From Cupriavidus sp. D39 (GTDB lineage Bacteria > Pseudomonadota > Gammaproteobacteria > Burkholderiales > Burkholderiaceae): a stretch of DNA of 64,000 nucleotides. The notes under the pieces are model-generated. The model had not been told where the DNA came from. It made no database searches and was given only the letters and a program-made list of their open reading frames with translations. Positions 42,352-51,294 of this stretch are shown piece by piece (within the stretch, counting starts at the first letter, position 1; the number at the start of each line of letters is the position of its first letter). The position numbers were made by a program, and so were the translations under genes. The stretch is from assembly GCF_026627925.1 (NCBI RefSeq), contig NZ_JAPNLE010000011.1:124001-188000 (forward strand), given 5' to 3'.

Positions 42352-44175
42352 ATGCGCGAAGCGGATAAGGCAGCCCGGCGGAGATTGCAGGAGCGCGTGT
42401 TTGTCGAGCGCTACTTCGTCGGCACTGGCATCGATATCGGTGCCGGCGAAGCACCTTTGTCCAGTTATGTTGGCAAGTTCAACCGCATGAAAAGCGTTAG
42501 AGCTTGGGACATTGGCGATGGTGATGCTCAGTTAATGATCGGCGTTGCCGACGAAGCGTATGACTTTGTACATTCAAGCCACTGTTTGGAGCATCTGGAG
42601 AACCCAAGTATCGCGTTGCGGAACTGGCTGCGCATTCTCAGACCAGGCGGATACTTGATCGTCACGGTACCTGACGAGGATTTGTACGAGCGCGGCCATT
42701 GGCCGTCCCAGTTCAATTCGGACCACAAGTGGAGCTTTACGCTATGTAAAGCAAATAGTTCTCTGCCTCGCTCTGTGAACGTAGTCTCATTGCTGCATGA
42801 GTTTGCTAACGAGGTACAGTGTGAGCGGATTATCCAGTTGCGCGATCAGTACGACGAGCGTGTGGCGAGTACCGTTGACCAAACTCTAGGTGATGCCGAG
42901 TGTGCAATCGAATGGGTGTGGCGGAAAGTTGATCCGAACGTGACGGTCCGTGTCGAGAAATCGACTGGCCAGTGGCTACACGAAGGCATTGTTGCAGAAC
43001 ATCAAGCGAACGATGATCAGACGGCGGAACATGCCTATCGTGCTGCAGTGGCTGCACAGCGCCCATCGCTTGACGCCTATAACGCGCTCGCACACTTGCT
43101 GACGCGGCTGGCGCGCTACGACGAAGTAGAGGCACTTTGGAGCAACGCTGCGCAGCGTTTGCCAAATGCGCAGACGCGCATATTTCAGGCGCTATTCCTA
43201 TTACAGCTCGGCAAATTCAGGGAAGGATTCCGAGTCCGGGAGGCGAGTGTCTCTGATACCCGCCGCACGCCGACTCTACCCGAAGTCCCATATCCACGTT
43301 GGCAGGGCGAACGCTTGGAAGGCAAATCCATCGTGATATGGACGGAGTTTGGTTTCGGTGACGAAATCATGTTTAGCCGCTTCGCGCTGGATCTGAAAAC
43401 GCACCTGAATGCCGATCGCGTGACCGTACTTTGCCAGGACGCGCTCTATCCGCTATTGCGAGATGCGCTGATCGGTGCCGATTTGGTGATGCCCGTTTCG
43501 CGTCGAGCGGATTTGCCCCTCCACGACTATTGGGTGTTTCCACACTCGATCCCAGTCTATAGAACGCTCTCGGAGCATTCGATCCCGGGAGCACCGTATT
43601 TGCACGTAGCTGCGATCCGAGAAATGGAGATCGAACGCGGCTGGCGTTGGACAGACAATCGGTATAAGGTAGGCTTGGTTTGGCACGGTAACCCGACGCA
43701 TGAAAACGATGCAAACCGCTCATTGTCGTCACTTGCTCTGTTGCAAGACGTCCTGAGTGTGCAGAACGTGACCTTTGTAAGTCTGCAGAGCGGCAAAGGA
43801 GAGGAAGAGGCCAGGCAACGAGCGCGTACTGACCCAAAGTTCTTCGCGCTTGGACATCGATTTAGCGATTTTAGGCAGACAGCTGCCGCAATCGCAAACC
43901 TGGATCTTGTGATTTCGGTCGATACAGCTGTCACTCATTTGGCCGGGGCGATGGGAAAGCCCGTCTGGTTGTTACTGCCCACTGTCTGTGACTGGCGTTG
44001 GATGCTCGAACGACAAGACAGTCCCTGGTATCCGGCAATGCACATTTTTAGACAAGAACGGCTTGGACAATGGCAACCGGTCCTGAGTCGGGTTGCATTC
44101 GAGCTCTCACGATGGCGCGACAGAGCTAAGATACCACGTAACTTGCGTCGCGACCGTCACGCTTCGTTGAAATGA
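42352..44175 (+). CDS. Methyltransferase-TPR-glycosyltransferase (GT9-like) fusion
   Basis: 607 residues, intact. Residues ~20-160 are a class I SAM methyltransferase (GIDIGAGEAPLSSY as motif I, then SSHCLEHLENPSIAL and ILRPGGYLIVTVPDED). Residues ~205-300 are TPR helices (EHAYRAAVAAQRPSLDAYNA, then ARYDEVEALWSNAAQRLP). Residues ~305-590 form a GT-B domain of the heptosyltransferase-like type (WTEFGFGDEIMFSRFALDL, KVGLVWHGNP, DLVISVDTAVTHLAGAMGKP). It starts 3 bp after the N-glycosyltransferase stop, so the two are translationally coupled. Inference: it extends, caps or methylates the sugar placed on the adhesin, or acts on another surface glycan. The acceptor is unknown. Confidence 0.85.
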   Translation: MREADKAARRRLQERVFVERYFVGTGIDIGAGEAPLSSYVGKFNRMKSVRAWDIGDGDAQLMIGVADEAYDFVHSSHCLEHLENPSIALRNWLRILRPGGYLIVTVPDEDLYERGHWPSQFNSDHKWSFTLCKANSSLPRSVNVVSLLHEFANEVQCERIIQLRDQYDERVASTVDQTLGDAECAIEWVWRKVDPNVTVRVEKSTGQWLHEGIVAEHQANDDQTAEHAYRAAVAAQRPSLDAYNALAHLLTRLARYDEVEALWSNAAQRLPNAQTRIFQALFLLQLGKFREGFRVREASVSDTRRTPTLPEVPYPRWQGERLEGKSIVIWTEFGFGDEIMFSRFALDLKTHLNADRVTVLCQDALYPLLRDALIGADLVMPVSRRADLPLHDYWVFPHSIPVYRTLSEHSIPGAPYLHVAAIREMEIERGWRWTDNRYKVGLVWHGNPTHENDANRSLSSLALLQDVLSVQNVTFVSLQSGKGEEEARQRARTDPKFFALGHRFSDFRQTAAAIANLDLVISVDTAVTHLAGAMGKPVWLLLPTVCDWRWMLERQDSPWYPAMHIFRQERLGQWQPVLSRVAFELSRWRDRAKIPRNLRRDRHASLK

Positions 44176-44672
44176 TCGAACGCCGGTCATCCGGTTTCAC
44201 TTTGATTGGGAGCGAGCATGCCGTGCCCATCGCAGGGCTGAGTTCTCGCAACTGCCTGTTCGGTCTTTAAGAGCACCGATCTCCTATTCCTCAAGGCACT
44301 GCGCGCGCGCATCCAGTGGCCTCCCTGATGATCGTCGTTCCCCAATTCGCTAACGGTGGCAACACTCCGAGCGTTGTGCATGGGCTTCATTCCACTGTGC
44401 GACGCCTGGATTTGGGTAACAACGCCATACCAGAAGCCTAGTTGGCGCGCGCTTTTACTAAGATGGCGCCGGCATGGGATGCGCCGAAACCCTCAATCGG
44501 AACGCACGATATCGGTCAGCTCATGACACGACTTTCGCCATCCGCAGCATGTCTTTAGGCAAAAGTAAGCCAAAGGCGGGGCATCGTGCAATAGCCTAAA
44601 TATTCTAATCGCTATCGCCCAGCCAAGTGGTTTCCGCAATAGACGAATAAGGATTCCTGATTTCGCAGGACC
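44176..44672. other. Intergenic, no gene seen
   Basis: No supported frame, RNA or repeat. It separates the glycosylation pair from the next unit and may hold a promoter for the gene starting near 44754. Confidence 0.4.
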
Positions 44673-44753
44673 ATGTCCGCGAGTTGTGTATTTTTACTCA
44701 CTTGGCGGCTGGACACGGACGCTACCTGTAGCACGAAACGAAAAGGAATGTTG

Positions 44754-46268
44754 GTGACCACGACAAAACCCCTGATACTAGACCAGGATGCCCTACCGCC
44801 GGCTGAGATTGATTGCGCACAGACGGAATGGTCGACACTCACGAGTCTGCGCTGTTCGCTGGAGGGCGTCGCCAAGTTCGGAAGTGATTCGGTCTACTGC
44901 GTAGAGTCAAGCCGTGAGCTGCTTTCGCACGTCACGAGCGCACTTCAGGCCATTGAGGCGTTGTGGTATGAGTGCGGAAATGTCTGCCAGGAAGATTCGT
45001 TTCATCGCATTTGTGCTAGTGCTGACCTTCTGAGTGGCTGGTTACTGAACGCGGTTGTCCCGCATGTTCAGAAACTTGAACGTGGCATGACAGAAGGTCT
45101 GTTTCCCACATGGAATACCCTGCTCACGTCTACCATGAGCATTGCTCGCTGGAACGCTCGGTGGTCTTGGCTGCGCTATAAGCAGCCATCTATCCGCTTT
45201 TGGACGATGGCATCTTACCTCTACGAGGTTGCGGAGCGCTGGAGCAAGGAACAAAAAAATAGGTCGCTCGTGAATGACCAAGGACTATCTGTGTCCACGG
45301 AGCGAGAGTATGTAAGGCTTCTTTTTGGTCAGTGGGTAGCGCCCGCGTCGCTCTCGCCTGCCGCACAGTTCTTGATGGAAACACTGCTCGCTGGTTGTAT
45401 GGGGAATCTAAGGATCGCCAGCCTAGCCGACGCAGGTACCCAAGAGCAGTTGGACCTATGCAGTGGTTTGATTGTCTTGCAGACCGCCCACAACATTCCT
45501 CGTGATCGCGTGCGTTACATCTCGCTGAGTCCACTTCGGGATCAGGTTTGTACAAAATTGTCCGATCTTATCGCCTCAGGCCAAGTGCAGGCAGATAGCG
45601 CATCGGAACTATTTCGGACGGTGGTTGGACGCCGGACACGTTATCTTGTGCGCATGGGACGGCGCACGGAGACCATGCGTATGGCTCGCGCATGCGTAGG
45701 ATACCAGCGAATCTTGGGAAGCGTTCACGGCAAGCCATCGGCGGCAAGCCACGCGGCTATATTCGAATCCCTAGCTTGGTCCGACTGTCTTGTACTCGAT
45801 CGCAGCGTCGACGGTTGCCGCCTCAGCCTACCAAAGCACGCAGATAATGCATTATGTGTTGGCGCACTGGTTGGCCTAAACAACGTTTACGACAATGAGT
45901 ACTGCGTTGGCATGGTTCGCTGGTTGCGCCGAACCGACGCGGATGGCTGGGAGGCTGGTGTTTGGATGATGCGCGGGCAAATATCTGTGCAACGGATGCG
46001 CGTTGACGGCGGGGTGTGGCCTTCCCAGAATATCAGTGAGGTCGTCATCACAGTGGTCGATGCTAGCAAGACCTCAATGCACCAAGTGCTGGCTATACTT
46101 CCCAAACATAGTTCCCGTGCAATCAAGAAGATTGATGCCGAGACTCACAACGTACAATATACAGTCCGGCTTTGCCTTCACCCCGGCGCGGATTTCGATC
46201 TCGTCATATTAGATCAGATGGAACCGACAATTTATAAACTATCGCCAGCGGAATCGTTGCCTCACTAA
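44754..46268 (+). CDS. Unknown soluble protein beside a c-di-GMP-type gene
   Basis: The frame is open from 44673. The AAAAGGA at 44741-44747 is well spaced for GTG 44754 (six bases), although ATG 44748 is in frame just before it. ~505 residues, no signal peptide or membrane segment. The first two thirds are helical and Trp-rich (WNARWSWLRYKQPSIRFWTM); the last third looks beta-type (NALCVGALVGLNN, YCVGMVRWLRR, WEAGVWMMRG). A PilZ-like C-terminus is conceivable but the RxxxR and DxSxxG signature is not seen. It lies 200 bp upstream of a GGDEF/EAL gene on the same strand, which hints at a linked signalling role. Function unknown. Confidence 0.65.
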   Translation: MTTTKPLILDQDALPPAEIDCAQTEWSTLTSLRCSLEGVAKFGSDSVYCVESSRELLSHVTSALQAIEALWYECGNVCQEDSFHRICASADLLSGWLLNAVVPHVQKLERGMTEGLFPTWNTLLTSTMSIARWNARWSWLRYKQPSIRFWTMASYLYEVAERWSKEQKNRSLVNDQGLSVSTEREYVRLLFGQWVAPASLSPAAQFLMETLLAGCMGNLRIASLADAGTQEQLDLCSGLIVLQTAHNIPRDRVRYISLSPLRDQVCTKLSDLIASGQVQADSASELFRTVVGRRTRYLVRMGRRTETMRMARACVGYQRILGSVHGKPSAASHAAIFESLAWSDCLVLDRSVDGCRLSLPKHADNALCVGALVGLNNVYDNEYCVGMVRWLRRTDADGWEAGVWMMRGQISVQRMRVDGGVWPSQNISEVVITVVDASKTSMHQVLAILPKHSSRAIKKIDAETHNVQYTVRLCLHPGADFDLVILDQMEPTIYKLSPAESLPH

Positions 46269-46467
46269 GCAGACCACCAGCAATAGTAAGGGGCGCGTGG
46301 TATGGCTTTCTTGTGACACGGCTTCCCGGACTAGAAGGGCTGAGCGGTGTGAGAAGCCGTTTTCGTTCGAAATACAACCACCAAAATAGAACGATAATTG
46401 CGGCGCTCTATCGTATCGCCTTCTATGACATATTTCTCTCCCGCTTCGATCTTTCTCGCAAAATGAA

Positions 46468-48126
46468 ATGACTGCTGCACACTCAGTAGACCCAGGCGTT
46501 CTAGAGTTAATTCGAGAGGGCGTCATTATCCTCGGACCGACCGGTCGAATCAGCCATATGAACTCTGCGGCATCCCGCTTGACGGGCTGGAAGCTGCAGG
46601 AGGCCCAAGGGAAAATCATCAACCAATTTCTACATTTCTACGATCCAGTAGGGAAACCGGTTGTTCTAGAGCCTTATCGCAATACGCCGATACAGCGCGA
46701 TTTGGTGCTAGTGAGACGCGATGGTCGCATGGTACACGTTTCGTGCCGGTTCTTGGAGTTTCCTTCGTCTGTGGAGGCTAACAGCCAAGCATTGGTGCTA
46801 CGCGACCGACGCCGAGTGGAGCGCATGGCTCGTCATCTTTATAATCTAAGTTCTATTGACCCTCTAACAGGACTGATCAATCGAAGGGCCTTCATTCGTG
46901 AGATAGAGAAACGGCGGCTTCTACCTGAGCAATGGGTTATGGAAATTCACGTCGACTGGATCGGCGCGACATATTCTTTAGCTATCGGCGAGTCTTTTGA
47001 TGGATTGATGAAGAGAGTTGCTGAACTTCTAGAAATCTACTCGGCTATCAGTAAATCCGTGGTGGCCAGGTTGGGAGAAAGTACTTTCGGCGTTGCGTTC
47101 TCGGCGGACACGCAAGCGATTGCGCTTACTTGGTGCTCTCGCCTTCAAGAGCTTCTATCGAGTTTTGAGCATCAAAAGGATGATCGCGCGCTTGAACTTA
47201 TACCTGCCGTTGGACTGGTCCAAATCACTCCTTTGTACGGTGCCAGCTCGATCTTGGACGCCGCTCACGTGGCTAGCCTCATAGCCAGAGGCAATGGCCA
47301 ACCTTCCATATACGTCGTAGAACCAAACGACATCGTAGTTCAACGGCATTACGAAAGAGCCAACGTTCACAGTCAGGTCAGTGACGTGCTACGAACAGAG
47401 AAGATTGAACTATTCTATCAACCTATCGTTCCTCTACTCGAGCCCGAGACGGAGCCCGGAGACCGCTTCGAGATGCTGTGCCGGATAGCTGATGATCAGG
47501 GTAGGAATATTTCTGCGTTCGGTCTTATCTCTGCTGCCGAGAATCACAACTTGGTCGGCAGGTTGGACCGACTCATCGTCAAGCACGCGTTCTCCAGTCT
47601 AGCACAGGTTTATTGCGACTCTCTGGCCCGAACTCTTGTCAGCGCATCTATAAATTTATCTGCAAGTTCTCTTGGTGACGAAACGCTCCTTCAACTAATT
47701 CTGACAGAGTTTGATCTAGGATTAATTAAACCTCAGCAGATATGCTTTGAAATTACCGAATCTTCTTCGATTAAAGACTTTGCCGAAGCGCGATCTTTCA
47801 TAGCTCAGCTACGAAATATTGGATGTTCGTTTTCATTGGACGACTTTGGGAGCGAGAGCGCATCGCTTATTCGGTTAGTAGAACTTGGCGAGCTCGACTA
47901 CTTGAAGATAGATGGGGCTCTTATCCAACGGCTAGACCAAGACCCCGTGGCCATAGACGTTGTCGCAGCGATCAGCCAGATAGCCGCGCGTCTGAACATG
48001 AAAACCGTTGCGGAGTTTGTTGACCGTGATCCACTCTTAGCTCCATTGCGGGAGATCGGGATTGACTACATCCAGGGTTATTACGTCGGAGAGCCGCGAT
48101 CGCTAAGCAGTATCAGGTATGGATGA
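46468..48126 (+). CDS. PAS - degenerate GGDEF - EAL protein, probable c-di-GMP phosphodiesterase
   Basis: 552 residues, cytoplasmic. An N-terminal PAS (REGVIILGPTGRISHMNSAA, then LTGWKLQEAQG) is followed by a GGDEF-type domain from ~residue 130 (LSSIDPLTGLINRRAF) whose signature reads RLGESTFGVAF instead of RxGGDEF. It therefore should not synthesise c-di-GMP. The EAL domain retains FYQPIV, EML in place of EAL, INLSASS, FEITES, SLDDFGSES, YLKIDGA, VAEFVD and QGYY. The metal-binding and general-base residues appear present, so hydrolysis of c-di-GMP is plausible. ATG 46468 is the first usable start (ATG 46463 hits a stop at once). It may tune adhesion through c-di-GMP (inference from location). 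Confidence 0.85.
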   Translation: MTAAHSVDPGVLELIREGVIILGPTGRISHMNSAASRLTGWKLQEAQGKIINQFLHFYDPVGKPVVLEPYRNTPIQRDLVLVRRDGRMVHVSCRFLEFPSSVEANSQALVLRDRRRVERMARHLYNLSSIDPLTGLINRRAFIREIEKRRLLPEQWVMEIHVDWIGATYSLAIGESFDGLMKRVAELLEIYSAISKSVVARLGESTFGVAFSADTQAIALTWCSRLQELLSSFEHQKDDRALELIPAVGLVQITPLYGASSILDAAHVASLIARGNGQPSIYVVEPNDIVVQRHYERANVHSQVSDVLRTEKIELFYQPIVPLLEPETEPGDRFEMLCRIADDQGRNISAFGLISAAENHNLVGRLDRLIVKHAFSSLAQVYCDSLARTLVSASINLSASSLGDETLLQLILTEFDLGLIKPQQICFEITESSSIKDFAEARSFIAQLRNIGCSFSLDDFGSESASLIRLVELGELDYLKIDGALIQRLDQDPVAIDVVAAISQIAARLNMKTVAEFVDRDPLLAPLREIGIDYIQGYYVGEPRSLSSIRYG

Positions 48127-48570
48127 TTGCTCTAGCCGCCGGCCGCTTGCCACTGCACGATCTTGTCGCGCCAAGCGCCAAGCCTCCTGCGGCGACATGC
48201 AACTAGACGGCAGCGGTGCCGCCGTGCTATCGCGGCTAAACTGCTCAGCGAGTTGGGCTCGATGGGCAATGGTGTCGCGATAAGGTATTGCGATAACATT
48301 CTGTCGATAATAATTGGCAACTTCGACGATGGCCAGGACGACGAAGACGCTCCGAAAGACACTGGCGCTTGGCATAGTCAAGGTCTTGAAACGTAAGCGT
48401 CAGCGGAACCCGTCTGGCGAGTAGCGGGCATCGATGAGAAGGCAACGGATTCACGGTAGGCGGGAGTGGAGCGATGGCCGGTACGAGCGGACGAGCAAAG
48501 GCAAGGCATGACCGACACGGTATGAATCCCGCCGTAAGCCGCTCGATCATCTGCCTCCGCCCCTCAAACC
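48127..48570. other. Intergenic, no gene seen
   Basis: Short frames only; they look like shadows. It ends at the IS4-type element. Confidence 0.4.
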
Positions 48571-49975
48571 ATGCGGTTATACACAACTGTCTCCATCATC
48601 GACGGATCGTAACCCTCGCAAAGTCTTCGCAGCGACATGAACTTCTTTCAGGCCAAGCCAAATCGTCTTCACGCCGGGCTCGCCATCGCTCTTGCGGCCG
48701 AGGAAGCCGCCAAGTCGTGCAATCAGGCGAAGCACTTCATTCAGCGTTGGCTTGGCAGGCTGTTTGACACGGGTCAGCAGGTAGGCGCCTCGTATTTCAT
48801 CCGGGTCGAAGAACAAGTCAGCGTCCAGATCCGGACAAGTGCGTCCGAGTCGCATCAGATGCGCTATGCGCCAAGCGACGACCATGAACAACGCCAAAGC
48901 GCGCTCAAGACGTTCTATTGCCGACAACTGGAGCGCTTCAACGCGACAGGCGTTCTTCAGGATGTTGAACAGCGTCTCTATCTCCCAGCGCGCGCGGTAC
49001 CAGTCAATAAGCTCTCTCGCATCGTCCAGACCGGCTGCACTGCGATTTGTCAGGAGGCGCCACTCGATTGGCTTGACGCCGGCAGGCGCATCAAACTCAC
49101 GTGCAACGATGCTCGTCGCCGCGACCGTCTTGCCCTTACCTGCAGGCAGATCAACCCGTTGCACCCAGAGTTGCTGGCGCACGGTGCGGGCTTTGATGCC
49201 ATGGCGCGATCCCATTGTGAAAGCGATCTCGCCAATGGGCTTGCCGCTGACCGTGCGTTGCCACAGCTTCTCGCCATCCGGCAGGCAGCGATTGTGGGTA
49301 GCACGAATAAGCCAGTCAGCGGGCGTACCGAGTTCTTGGGTACGCAGCATCAACGCCATCAAATCTGCTTCACGGTCAGCGACGTAGACCAAGCGTGTGC
49401 TGGGCAGCTCCACGGCCATTTCGGCAATGCGCTCGTAACCTTCAATCCAACGCAAGCTTTCCTTTGGGCCGCCGCGTTTGCCGAATTTATCCCGCTTCTC
49501 GCGCGCCCACATCCATGCGTCCAGCACACCAAGTGGTTCGCGTTGCGGCGTGACGGCGTAGGTAGCGATACATACCCCGCTGCGCCTCATAGCTAAGCGG
49601 CCCCAGTCCGGTCGCCCCTTGACCGTTAAAATCAAGTTCCGTTGTATCCTGCAAGCACAGCACGACTGGTTCAGCCCCCATTCTCTGCTGAGTCTGCTGC
49701 CAGTGCGGCGTCAGAATATCGCGCCAGTCAACGCTGTCGTTGCCAAAGAAGCGATACGCTCCCATGGTCTCGCTCCAGCCGTGGCACGCCTTCGGTACGC
49801 TGGCCATCGGATCGGCCGCAAATCGCTCCATCAACATCCTCGCTCGCTTGTCGAGGCGCGCATCACCGAGATCCAGGTGGGCAAACTCAGTCGCTGCCCA
49901 GTGTGTCGATTCAATCGTCAACGCGTCACCCAAAATGCGACAGTAAACGCGAGACTTAGAGAGTTTACAAGTGCC
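48570..49975 (-). mobile_element. IS4-family (Tn5-like) element, boundaries approximate
   Basis: Defined by its transposase. A TTATACACAAC motif at 48577-48587 resembles the outer end of Tn5-type elements and overlaps the transposase stop. I could not find a convincing matching end on the right, so limits are estimates and the element may be truncated. Confidence 0.6.
48577..49933 (-). pseudogene. IS4/Tn5-type transposase, one frame break
   Basis: The N-terminal frame (49933-49487) has the Tn5-type DNA-binding domain (WAATEFAHLDLGDARLDKR, then GWSETMGAYRFFGND) and the first catalytic Asp in CLQDTTELDFNGQ. The C-terminal frame (from ~49570) carries LVYVADREADLM (second Asp) and LIDWYRARWEIETLFNILK with the Glu of the YREK-like motif. 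The frames change near 49565 around the AQRGMY motif, where several bases appear lost. Normal length otherwise (~450 residues). Confidence 0.85.
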
Positions 49976-50116
49976 GCTTCAAGTCGTTGAAAGTAAACGT
50001 TTTTCGTAGGCGCTTCAGTCGCTTGGGAGTGTCAAAGATGTGTAAAACCGCATGCCCTCAAACAGGTACGGATAGATCACCTTTCGATTCTCTTTAATCT
50101 AAGCGAAAAACCCATT

Positions 50117-51011
50117 GTGACAGTGCCAGACTTCTTTCTTCAAAACAATATTGATAACCTTTCTAAGTCCGCGACCACGCTATCGAAGCTCGGTATCTTT
50201 GCCGGCGGCGTCTGTATCACTTTCTATTCCTTAGAAATTGGCTACTTTCCGCAGGAACTCTCGGTCGGCGACGGAGTGCTTTTTTGATGGCCGCTGGGTG
50301 TTTTGGTATCGTTTACGCACTCTTCGTTACTGGCCTTGTCTCGTTAGGCATATTCTTCTCCCCAGTTATCCGTAGGCTCTTCGGTTTGCTTGCTTGGGGC
50401 ATCAATCGATTCAGCAGGCATCCAAAGAAACCTGAATATGACCTTGCGCCGTTTGCGTGGGTTAGTGCCGTGCTGTCCATATTCGCGTTGACTGTAATCG
50501 TTGCGATTGGGACGCGGGAAACCACTGCCTACTGGAATCTTCCTCTGCTGTCCCTGGGATTATATCTATTCTATTCGATTTACCTTTCGGCCGGAAAAAA
50601 GCTGAAAAAGATTGAATCTGTCCAGAAAGCCGTCGTGCACACGACGAGAAGGAGAAAATCGCGAAAATAGGAGATCCGGAACGACTCAGACGGGCCCAGT
50701 TGGCCAGTATGTTAACAATACTGCTCATGCCGCTACTCCTTGGACGCGTTTCTGGTCAGATTCTCGATGCAGCCATGCGGTTCGCCAAGGTCCGGCTGGA
50801 GCATCCGGCAATCTTTGTCAAATCGCCGTACGCACTAATGTTACCTAATAACCTGGTCTCAAAGGAGCACGGAAGTCTAGCGGAATATACAAGATTTGAC
50901 GGCACGGTCGTGCTCTTCAACGGCTTCGGCAAGAACACGATCGTCTCCTTCCCTGACGGGGAAACGACCCGCACACTCAAAATTCCGAATGACCAGATAA
51001 TAGTTGAATAG
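50117..51011 (+). pseudogene. Hypothetical membrane protein, two frame breaks
   Basis: Three frames join. GTG 50117 reads VTVPDFFLQNNIDNLSKSA with a hydrophobic segment to GVLF at 50285. One T short in the T6 run 50280-50285, the next frame reads LMAAGCFGIVYALFVTGLVS through a further helix pair to about 50640. A change at the CACACGACG stretch then leads to HDEKEKIAKIGDPERLRRAQ and IFVKSPYALMLPNNLV, ending at 51011. The composite is ~297 residues with about five membrane helices and a C-terminal soluble beta-rich part. No family recognised. Confidence 0.55.
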
Positions 51012-51294
51012 CCTTGAGTTGAGCACGCTCTTTGACTCGCAATCTCGGGTCCACCCTAGTAGGGGTCATCGTACTTTTTTCCAAAACCTGGCGGTCGGTG
51101 GCTGGAAAGCCTGGCGCAGCAAGGGTTAGTCGTTGCTGACCAACTGTGATATATCACTAAACACAAGCTTTTGAATTACATAGCCTTTTCGATGCAATCC
51201 GCCAGAATTCGCACAAAAAGTACGATGACCCCGATTACCGCGCAACTGTCCCGACCACAAAAATTTCGCAAAAATGAATCGAGTCGGACAGCGA
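51012..51294. other. Intergenic between convergent genes
   Basis: No gene seen. The region should hold termination signals for the convergent transcripts, but no strong hairpin with a T tract was identified. Confidence 0.35.

Noticed and set aside
48637..49596. 319-codon plus-strand frame
   Set aside because: Shadow of the IS4-type transposase on the opposite strand.
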